DNA of 64,000 nt from Physella acuta (lineage: Eukaryota; Mollusca; Gastropoda; Physidae): contig NW_026732021.1 of NCBI RefSeq assembly GCF_028476545.1, positions 248,001-312,000 on the forward strand. Direction: 5' to 3'. Below the pieces are notes generated by a model that worked only from the letters and a program-made list of their open reading frames with translations, was not told where the DNA came from and did no database searches. This document shows positions 51,401 through 63,400 of this stretch, piece after piece. A program made the position numbers and the translations under genes. The first letter of the stretch is position 1. Each line of letters opens with the position of its first letter.

Positions 51401-54400
51401 CTGAAACAATCCTCCATCAGTTCTTCTATCCTTGTGAGTGCATGAGCACTGAGTACCACATCCTGCCAATCAATGAACATCAAAACAATAAACCCAGGGG
51501 TTTTTGCACATTTGTACCCAGGAACTTATGAAAACAATGAACTCATGGAATACTAGCAGCACAATTTTTACACATGAACATATCAAAATAGTGAACCCTA
51601 GGAACACTTGTACAATTTCTAAACACTAAACCAACACAGCTACAAAGGTGGGAATTTTTAAGAAACCCAACGCTACTTTTTATTCACTCAATTTGCTTTT
51701 GTCCAGATTTTTATGAATAAACAATAATCACATAAAAATTATTTACATAATCTCTAAGATTATTTGACTAATAAACATATCTTACTGATCTTAAATTGTT
51801 ATATTTTAAAGCTAAAAATTATTTTTTACAACCATTCAGCTTACAAGATTAAAATATGGATTAAACTGGCTATTAAAAAAACGCACCTCATTTTTCTCCG
51901 ACCTCAGTGGATATGACAATGTTCCAAGTTTTTTCAGCTTATGTCCAACTCGCCTAATTAACCTGACAAGATAATTAGTGTTTGTGGGTTTAAAACACAA
52001 CAGTTTAAATATGTGATCTATTTTAAATATTTTAACATTACATACAAAAAGGATTCATAATTCATAACCTTAATATCTATAATCCAGCAAAGCACTATAT
52101 ATATTCCTTCAAATGTCAACAAATTTGTACCTGTCTCGTTTGTTGACAAGATCACATGTAAATTTTTCAATTTGTCTACGGTCATCCAGACCTACAACAG
52201 TCAATGTGATTCTAGGGGGGTCAGGCGAAACAGCAGGTTGCATGGAGAGAGATTCAGATCTAATGACTGTGTCTGTTCCATACAGCTAGAATATAAACAG
52301 GGTTATGTTACTGGAGGGAGCCACATCTACATTACATACAAATATCTAACCTTTTTAAGAATTGATGGTAGAAATAATCATGAGAGAATAGTACAATTTT
52401 TATAATGCTAATGCTAAATTGTGTAATTTCTACACTTAACATAGCATTAACTGTTGGAGTTTATAAAGTATGATCAATTACTGAAACGGTGTATTGGATT
52501 TGACATTTACTTTAGAGTTGAAACTTGTCATACATTAAATGATCGCAATTAATATTTTAAAATTTTAGAAGGCTCTCTAATGTAACAAGCAGCCTTTATA
52601 CTTCTCATCAAAATTTCAAATGAATTAGGGCCTACTTACATAAACTTCCAAGTAAACATTGTAGTCTCCCTTCTTCAGATTTTTTATCTCCCCTTCCCTG
52701 CACTCTGGGTGGATTGGCCCAACAGTTTGAACAAGTTTTTCTGTTCCAGCCTCTTCACAACAAAGCTAATGAAATATAAAAGTTCATTTTGAGTTGTCTG
52801 TTATACATTAAGATTCAAATTAGTTAACAGATTACGAGAAATTATCCCCTCTAAAAAATAATAATAATAACTTATTTAATTTTAATTAGTATGTTAAAAT
52901 AAAATATTACAATAACTGTTCTAGAGTCTACCTTACAATGTTTAATTTTCACTCTTTTTTGAGAAACAAGATATTGGCTACCTTATGTTACACTTTTAAT
53001 CCTTCTATGATAACTATTCTAGTGGCTACCTTATAGCCTAATATTTAGCTCTCAGTCTGTGAGATACAAGATATATTCTAGTGGCTACCTTATAATATTT
53101 CATTTTTAGTCCTTCAGTGATATTACTATTCTAGTGGCTACCTTATAATGTTTCACTTTCAGTCCTTCTGTGATATAACTATTCTAGTGGCTACCTTATA
53201 ATGTTTCACTTTCAGTCCTTCTGTGATATTACTATTCTAGTTCTAGTGGCTACCTTATAATGTTTCACTTTCAGTCCTTCTGTGATATAACTATTCTAGT
53301 GGCTACCTTATAATGTTTCACTTTCAGTCCTTCTGTGAGATATGGCTCCTCCCAGCTGACCCTCAAGGTTGAACTACTCAGTGAAGGAAGACGCTTCACA
53401 TACGGTGCCCTTGAACCTGGCCAGGTGACAACAAGTGGATCGGATGGTTTGCTGTTTAGTGTGTCCCCAGCAGTTAAAGCCTGAAAGATACATTACAATA
53501 TTTTTTTACTATTTACATTAATCAACTAGCATCATTACTTTTAGGTTAGTTTAAAAAGGATGCTACATTTGCTTCTTATGTATCGATGGAACATATTTTT
53601 ACTTCAGTCAGTAAACATTTACATCTGCCAACATTTAGTTCAGTCAATATTTGTGTCAGCCGACATATAGTTCAGTCAATATTAACGTCAGCCAACATGA
53701 GATGATGACATACCTGAACCTGGAAGACGTACTCCCTACACCACTTCCCTTGCGTGTACGTGTAGCTCAGCTGATCTGCATTTAAAATTTCCTCCACAAC
53801 ACCATTCACGTAAACCTTGTAACCAACAACATAAGCTTCCCCGTATGTTGTTGGCTTCTCCCATTGAATGGCAATGTAGCGAAAATTACAAGCTCTGAAA
53901 CCATTTTGCAACAGATTAAAACAAAAATAATAAAAACATTTAAATATTTAAATCCTAAAGACTAAGGGGAGATCCATTTATGACGTCCACAAAAATTTCG
54001 AATAAATTTGTTAATAAATTCAACATATGGCCGTCCACAATGACCTGTACGCATCTCCTACATAATAATAATTACTGTTCATTTAAAATTGATCAGTCTA
54101 AAGCAATAACAGACAGACTGACCTGACAGACAGCTGCGGAGCATCAGGAGGAGCAGATGTTTGTATTGTCAGCTGTTTAGATTTTTCAATGATTTGCCCA
54201 TTGGTTGCTAGACCAACAACTCGAACAAAGTGTGTTGTCCCTGGCAGGCATTTGTTGATGACACAGTTGGTGTCTGCTTTAGACAGTTTTACCTCCCTTT
54301 GCTGGTGAAAACAATCGGTTTCAAACATTTTATTTTAGACTTGTTTTCATTTTTAAATTACATAACTTAGAACATTAAAACGAAATTCAAATGAATGGAT

Positions 54401-57400
54401 TTTAAACTTTTAAATTGCCCTCTTGATGAATGTTATTGTTTTCATTTTAAAAATTAGAGTAAAATAAAAGTTAAAGAGACACAGTTGGTTTCTGCCTTGG
54501 ACAGTTTTACCTCCCTTTGAGGGTGAAAACAAATGCTATAAAACATTTTATTTTACACACATTTCCATTTTTTAAATATATACTTATTACTTTATAATTA
54601 AACTGAGGTTAATGCATTTGAAACAGTTTAAAACTGCCCTTTCTGCTGACTGCCATTGTTTTAATTTTAAAAATGAACAGTCCAAGTGACACTTACACTA
54701 GGTTGAGCTACACTACTCCACTGTATCTTGTAGCCGGCCACTTGATCTGTTTCCGTGAACTGACTCCAGTCTAGCTGAATGCTGGTCTCTGTGACCTTGA
54801 CAATCTTGACTGGAATACCCAGCTCCTCAACCACAGACTCCTCATGGGTCAGTCCAGAGCTGCTGTGGCCACTAGGGTTAATGACCAGTGTGTTGGACTT
54901 CTGGGAATCCCCGTATAAAGGCTTGCTGCTGACTGCTACAACACACACCCTATACGTTCTGCGGGACATGAAAGGGTTTTTTCTATAACACACATCTCAG
55001 GTGATATAACATTTATTTATCATGTACAAGGTTCACCACTAAAACATACATCCCAGGTGATATAAGATTTATTTATCATGTACGAGGCTCATCACTGAAT
55101 ATGACTCTGGGAAAATTAACTGAGAGAAATATTACCTGTTGGCTCTACAGGGGATGGTTGCTTTAGTGTGTTTGGCACTCAGGTCACCTCCAGCTTTCTT
55201 GTCATTTAGAAAAACCTGACAAAAAGTATTTTTTTAAAAAAGTAATTTGGTGTAGCTGTACTCACAAATTTTTCTTTTAGTGTAAAATGATCATTTTATT
55301 ATCATGATTTGCTTAATCAAATGCAATGTAATATTTTTGTATCAACAAAGTTATTTAATTTTTTGACTTAATCACACATGACCTCTGACCTCACCTGATA
55401 ACCTTTGACCTCCACACCACCATAGAGTCTAGGCTCTCCCCACTCTATACAGAACTCATCAGGTTCCACAGACCTGAGAAATATCTGTGGTGCATCAGGA
55501 GGTCCAGGGGTCATGACCTGAACTTCCTGTCCATGTTGGGGCAGAACATCTGTGTAGTAGCTGGCTTCTATCTTCATCCTGTACATGGTCCTACAAGAAA
55601 ACAGTGGTCCATGGGTTAATGGTCAGCTACTTAGTGGACATTGACTGTAATAGCCAGATACACATACAACAAATCATTTTTGATATTCAGGCTAAAAACT
55701 GAAAAGAATTTTTTTAAATTAATTTTAAGTCAAGAATAAATAATTGGTAAGTTTATTTCAAAATGATATTCAAAATAAAGAAACTAAGACTATGCTGCTT
55801 AATATAAAGCTAAAAAATGAATAGAAATAGACTTGGTGTTAAGTTTTGTCACCCACCGAAAAACTATGTAAAAGAAAGATTGATTTTTATTATTAATTGA
55901 TTCTTGTGACTGGTACATAATATAAACTTTGTATAAGAAAGATTGATTTTTGCTCTTAATTGATTCTTGTGACTGATACATAATATAAACTTTGTATAAG
56001 AAAGACTGAGTTTAGCTCTTACTTGATTCTTGTGACTGATACATAATATAAACTTTGTATAAGAAAGAGTTTTTTCTTACTTGAGCCTTGTGACTGGTAC
56101 TGTACATCTTCTCTGGTCTGGGCCAGCATACTTAGTCTGGATAACTCTGTCATCCATTGAATACCAGATGATGCTGAACTGTTTGGGCTGGTTGGAACTG
56201 CCCTGGACTTTCCATGTTAACTCTATACTTCCAAATGAGCCAGAATTTTCTTCTGTTGGCTCCACAAATTTGGCTTCCAGAGATTCAATGAATCCTGAGA
56301 AATAAAGCAGGAGTTTTAGTTTCATTGCTTCTTACTAATTTACTTTAAACTGATAGTATTTTAGAGAGGAGAAAATTTGCATGATAAATACAATAAAGAT
56401 TTGCTACAATTAAATTGTTCAATTTGAGTGAGGAAAATTTTTGATTTGTGTGAGGGAGATGGATAACTGAACATAGAAAAGAATGTAGGAAACAGTGTAG
56501 TAAGGAACATGAGTATAATGGTGGCCAAACCTTCCTGATTTTTTGGTAATGTGATCTCAAGAGTGTCTGATGGTGATTCATCCAGATTGGGATCATCTTG
56601 TAGTAAAGTCATGAAATCTGTTTCTTCACTATTGATATTTTTGTACTATAAAGAAAAATAATTTAAAATCCTTTTATTCCACCACAAAATATAATAAAGA
56701 AATTGTTTTTAAACATTTTAAATATTCATTTTTGAAAACAAAAGGTTGAGACTTAAAAAAATCTTTTGTAAGTAACCCAGAATTTGTTAACCTTCTGCTT
56801 TTTATTGATCTTGTCCTGCTCAGTACAGGTCATGGCCACCAGGACGACCTTGTAGGTCCGGCCTGGCTTACATTTGGTCAGTGTGCAGGAGTTGGAGTCT
56901 GGACCAAAACACGACTGAAGTTTGCCATTGATTTCAAGCTTGTAGCCTAGCAGGTATCTAAAGCAAGAGAAACAAAACAACAATGGCACAAACATTTCTT
57001 GTAGCATGCAATGCTGCACAATAAATTCATAAGTTTAGATTAATGCAAAAGTGAAATTTTAGTGAAGAATGAACATTTTTTAATGTTCCAAAGAAACAAA
57101 AAAAAAGTTTAATTTAATTAGATACTTTTCAAAAGTAAGAGAAAACTAATCGCATGAAAGTGTTGATATAAAAAAGGTGAAACCAAACCAATAAATAAAC
57201 CCTTCAAACCTTCTCAAACACTTGGGGTTTCCTTCTGGATCTTTTCCCACAACAGACAGGAGCGGGGGCTTCTCCCAGTAGAGTGTGGCACTGTTCTGGG
57301 TGTAGGAGGTCACAAGCAAACATGGAGATTCTATTGGGGCTCTTGTCCTGGCCACCAATGGCTTGGACGGCACATGGGCCGTGCGACGGTTCTTCTCAAT

Positions 57401-60400
57401 GTTATGCCCATCCCACTGGTCAGGGTCCAGAGAGGTTTTGACACTGACCACTGCCTCAATAGTGATCTTGTACTGACCACCAGGGGAGAGGCCATCTATG
57501 GTCAGGGTATCTTCATTAGGAAGTAGCTTAACATGACTAGCTATTTGCAAGTCTTCAATGTCATTGGAGGATGGGTTCTTCACGTCTGACCAGCGCACAA
57601 TTTGTCCGGTTAATTTATTTGAGCCGTAGACAAGTGGAGGGACCCAGTTCAAGGTCAAGGATGTTGTGGTGGCTTTGATGACGTGGATGTTGCCAGGAGC
57701 TTCAGTGCCAGACGTTTTGATGACAATACTGGAGCTGGGTAGCCACAAGGATTCCTCACTGGATGCCAGAACATTTGGGGGAAATCCTCGGCGCTCCTTC
57801 AACCCATTTTTGTCTGGAAGCTGGTCAAAGAACTCTTCAGTGACAGCGATGACTTTGAGAACATAATCTGTTTTCTCATTCAACCCTGTAACATCCACAT
57901 ATGTGGCATCTGGTAATGTGTCTACAGAAACAATATGTTTGTCTTGGTGGTCTCTGGATACACATTCAACACGGATCCCTGGGGGAGAATAGGGTTAAAA
58001 CTGTTTAACTAAAAACAAAAATGAAAGTTAAAACAGACATGAGAATAGTTCTTTATCATTTATTATTTGGCAAAATGTTATATTTCCAACTTCAAGAGTT
58101 TTTCATGCTATACAAAATTAAAAAAAAAAATTGTTTACAAGTAGAAAGCAAGATAGCCTTATAGAAAATTAATATTTGGTCCTGATTTACAAAAAAACAA
58201 ACTGAAATCACCAACCTATAATCTCTGAGCCATGTTCTTTAGGAGGATCCCATCCAACCTTTAAACTATGACATGTCATGGCAATGACCCCTATGTTAGA
58301 TGGTGGGTCAGGTGGACTTGCTGTCCTGACATGCAGCTGCTCCGACTTGGAGGACAGGATGAAAGCATTCAGTCCGTCAGGGGTTTCATTCATAGCTAAG
58401 GGAGACAATGACAGGGGTTTCATTCAGAGCTAAGGGAGACAATGGCAGTGATTTCATTCAGAGCTAAGGGAGACAATGGCAGTAGTTTCATTCAGAGCTA
58501 AGGGAGACAATGACAGGGGTTTCATTCAGAGCTAAGGGAGACATAGGCCTTGCAACAAATGCATTTCAATAAATCTCCACCCATTGTATAAATGATGTAC
58601 AGAGGAAAAGGTAAAAGTATTTTAAACTGCTGTGCTTACAGAAGCCCTCATCAAGGTCTGTGTACTTCTCCATCTTGCGAGCCTCCACCACCACAGTGTA
58701 GGCAGTGGATGGTCTCAGGCCACTAATCAATAGATGGTCTTCTGCAAGAAAGGTAAACACATAGCAGATGCAAGCTGTGTTTTTAATGTCTATTATTTTA
58801 GGTGCATTTATTTCCGTTAAAATTTCAATAAACACCAAAAAGTGATAGTAAAAATGAATTTTTAACAAAATAAAAGCTTCTACAACGCAACCTACCAGTT
58901 GTACTGTCACTTTGTATCTCATCTTGTGGCCTGTCACCTGGCCACCATGTCACTTGGTAACTGTCTGGCCGCAGGAAATGGGCTTTAGAGTCACTTGCTA
59001 AAAAACAGAAGTTTACAATGAAAAGAAAGTAAAACTATTACATTTACTTAACTAAACCTATTTTGGGTAAAGACTTAGGTAAAAGTTTTTCATTAATTTA
59101 GTCAAGTTTTGTTTCCTCTTGTTTATTTACAGATTTACACCCAAAATGATATGACATTCCTTCTCCATGCTGCATTAATAGATCATGGTTTTTGTGATGT
59201 GTTTTTGCCAAAAATTGAAATCATGAAAATATTTTTCTTCAAATTGCCTTCACTAAAGAGAAAATTGTGAAAATTTAAGTTACTTTTCTTCCATACGATT
59301 AGCAGTGAATGTCCAGTTGCCTTTTCACACCAGACCTCAACAGGTGCACTGACCAGCCCTGTGTAATGGACAACCAGCTTTGGGCCAGGCTTACAACCAG
59401 AGTAGTGGTCTCCATTAAATATATCTAAAAAAAAATATTTCTCATGAAATTTTGAAAAGGGAAATAATAAAACAAACGAAACACAAGCTAGACAACTCAT
59501 ACCTTGCATGAGTTGTCTCATAACAACTTTAAAATGTCTATTCTACCTGTTGTTTTTTCATCCTGCTGAGATGAGCCTCTGCCAGAATCTTTGTCCATTT
59601 CAGATTTTCTGTCAGATTTTCCCACTGGATGCTCTGTCAGAGCAATCAGCTGCAGTTCTATCTTCTCACCCAGAGTGACGTCCCTTATACGTAGGCTATT
59701 GACATCAGGGGGGATAATTGAGCCATACAACTTCCCATTCTTCAACATCTGGTAGCCCTAAAATAGAATTAAAACAATTTAAATTTTAAAATTTAAGGAA
59801 TAGTTTCTGTTTTATGCCTAGATCTTGTTAATTTTTATGAATTTAGTCAAGTAATATTTAGAGTTAGGTGGACATTGATGTCCAACAGATTTAAGACATA
59901 AACTTTTAGGATAACATAATTACATATTGTATCACAACTATACTGCACCATGGTTTGATAGAAATAATTAAAAACAAAACCAATCAAGTAGTTTTAATAA
60001 AAAATGTTAGTTAATTCTATTGCAATAAATTTAATATAGAAACAAAAACATGTTTCCTACTGAAATGTAAGCGTCTCCGCACTGCTGGGGCACAACCCAT
60101 GTGACGTCAATGCCCTCTGGGTGTAAACCTTCCAGTCTCAGTTTTGGTGACTTGGGGGCAGCAGGGGCCATCACTGGGATAATGTTGGACATGGGACTTG
60201 CAGACAGGCAGTAAATGTGTTGGGCTCTGGTGTCAAGCACTCTCTCACCAGCCACAGCCTGTAGAGCAGATAACATTTGTTTTAAATGCTAATTTTTTTA
60301 TAAATATTTAGGATAACAACTAATGAATGTATTTGTTCTGTCATGATGAGAGGATAAAGTTTCCAATACGGAACACAAACATTCACAAAATTTCTGATAA

Positions 60401-63400
60401 CAAATTCTACAATGTTCCTGTGGTTCCTTTAAAAAAGCTTCTTGATTAGCCATACTCACCTTTTTGTATTGGTAGTAGACACTATTACCTATCAAATTAC
60501 TCAACCAATATCCCTGCTGTTAACCCATCTCAAAGACTAACCATATAGATTAAAACATAGGTTACAGTATATTATAAGTGCTACCAGCTGTATGTGGTTA
60601 CAACAATATAAAAGAGCATGACTTACCTTGACAGAGACGTCATAACTTTGCTCAGATGACAGGTCTGTCAGATAGAACTGGTAGCCTTGCTTATCATTCT
60701 GTGGGTTAGCTTTCACCTCCCCATGCCATTTGTTGTCTATGAAAATACTAAAAAATCAAATCTAAAATTACATTTCTGATCAGGAGAATCTTATACATTA
60801 CAGGTAAACTCTACACATTACAGGTAAGCCCTATAAATTACAGGAAAACCCTATACATTACAGGAAAACCCTATACATTACAGGTTAACCCTATACATTA
60901 CAGGTAACCCTATACATTACAGTAAACCCTATACATTACAGGTAAACCCTATACATTACAGGAAAACCCTATACATTACAGGTTAACCCTATACATTACA
61001 GGTAACCCTATACATTACAGTAAACCCTATACATTACAGGTTAACCCTATACATTACAGGTAACCCTATACATTACAGTAAACCCTATACATTACAGGTA
61101 AACCCTATACATTACAGAGACAGAAGAGTTCAACATGATACAAATTTTGCCAGTACAAAAATGTCATCTGTAAAAATATTACCTGTAAAAGGTTATTGTT
61201 TCCTCATTAGACCTCTGGTCCTGGGCCTCAGGTTTGGTCCAGGCAATGAGGACACTCCCCCGCTTGTAGGATGGCTGCTGGGAGACTATGGGCACAGGTG
61301 GGACTGCTGGACAGGTGATGCGCAGGGTCGGAGATGATTCACTTTCCTCCCCACCAAACTCTGAGAGGGCAGCAACAGAGATGCTCAGTGTCTTCCCTGG
61401 CGAAATATGAAAAATTATTTTTGTTTTATTGAAACTGTTACAGAGAGAAATCAAATTCAATTTGATAAGGTTATGTGTTGATCTTTAAAAATAATTTTAT
61501 CAGTTGTCTTCATGTATATCTTATTAAAAATCACTTCCAGGTATATTATATTGAAACAAATTTCAAAGTTTATTTACCTAATGAAATAATAAATGTAACT
61601 GACCTGGTACGAGATTGTTAATGACCATTTGCCTCACGTCGTTGTTGCGTCTGCCACCCAGTGGTTTACCATCCACATACAGCTGATAACCGGTGACCTT
61701 GACATTACTGTCATCATTTTCTTCAAACCACTCTAAAGAACACTAGTAAATAAAAAGAGGCAACATTTGGGCATTCAATAATAATATATTCAAGAAAAAG
61801 TTTTTCAATAAATAAAATACTCTGTCAGTTTTGGTTTGAACTAAATAAAATTATTTTAGTTTTACATACTCATTATTAACTCTCATGCCAAAGGTTTACT
61901 ACAGTTTCAACTTGCTGGAAAATTACTTTTTCATGCTCTATTATAAGTTCAGTTTCTACTTTTTACCATGAGAATTTCTTACCTGGTTCAAATCAACTCT
62001 TGTGGCCCTGATAGTTGGGGCCCTTGGTGCCCCTACAGTTGTGTAGTACAGGACAGATGACGTTGTCTGGATCTCACACGGGTCATCTTCTTTAGCCAAT
62101 GAAAAGTTTCCCACAACATAAATTCTGTATGTGTGACCAGCCACAAGGCCATGCACCATGCAGTGATATTTGTCCTCCAAGTTCCAACAGTGCTGGACCC
62201 CTCTCACTTGCTTGCCATTCTCAACAATATTGCATTCAAAGCTGGGACAGATTATTTAATCATTCAATACTGAGACAGATAATTTAATCATTCAATTTGA
62301 GACAGATAATTTAATTCTTTAAAACTGGGACAGATCATTTAATCCTTTAAAATTGGGACAGATAATTTAATGAATGTAATTAATTCACAGAAAGTTGCAA
62401 GTCTTCCAACTTCTTGTATATTTAGAAATTGTTTTCAGTATTGTCTTTAACAACTATTTGAGCTGTGAAGCACACAAGTTTATCAGCATTAGAAAAGCTA
62501 TAGTCATAAATCATACATAAAGATGTTTTGTTTACCTAATATCACTGTTTATCTTGCTGGTGAATTTAGTTCCAATGACATTAACAACAAAAAGTCTGGG
62601 TATGTACTGAGGGTCTATATTTGAGGGCATTGACCAGCCAATCAGCATGTTACTTCTGCTCAATGACTTGGCCATAATGGCCGGAGCTGGCAAGACCCCA
62701 TCACTAGTTGCTTGAACAAACTATCAAAGAAAAAATATATTATTTTAAAATACAATTTTTTAAAATGTCATCTGCTAATAAAACACCATTAATTCCAATT
62801 AATTAAGAACAAACTTCTTTACCTTTATTATAATATTTACTAATGAAAAATGAAACATGAGTTACCTCTCCTTCATTCACTCTAATCATTGATGTTTCCT
62901 CAGATGACTTGCTGGAGTCTGGAGCATCTTTCAAACCAGGTGCCAGATTTTTCTGCACCTCGATCACAGCCAGACCAGCCCCTTTAAACTTTGGACTATT
63001 AAACTCATCTGAATTGACCAGCATGTCTGATTCCTTGAAAGCTGATGCTACACTGAAATCAGCCTTTAAAAAATACAAAACATATTTTTGTTGTGGCAAT
63101 ATTACTTCTGAGAAAAGTATTTTCATGGCGTGTTAAAATGCCCCCTATGACAGAAAACTTGCTAATGTACCTACAATAAAGATAGCTGCCAATGGGCTAA
63201 TCAATACAGAAAAGTGTTGAGTAAAATTAAAATCAACTATCACTACATTTTATTAATATTAACTGTAATGCAAGACAGTAGTATAGAATAAAGGTTATTT
63301 TATTTTTATCTCAATTGTTAGAAAAGAACAACCTCCTCAGAAAACTTGAATGAGAATCAAGAGAGTGCTGTGTTTAGTGTTTTAAATAAATAGGAAATTG

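Noticed and set aside
55799-55981. 60-codon open frame with repeated MYQSQES
   Set aside because: It is the 63-bp intronic array read in frame; it has no acceptor or partner exon.
60785-61120. Each 20-bp unit contains CAGGTAA, a donor-like sequence
   Set aside because: That reading is on the + strand, while the gene is on the minus strand; it is not a duplicated exon edge like the six junction arrays.
60785-61120. Telomere-like TTAACCCTA words
   Set aside because: The hexamer is not tandem; it is one part of a 20-bp minisatellite unit.
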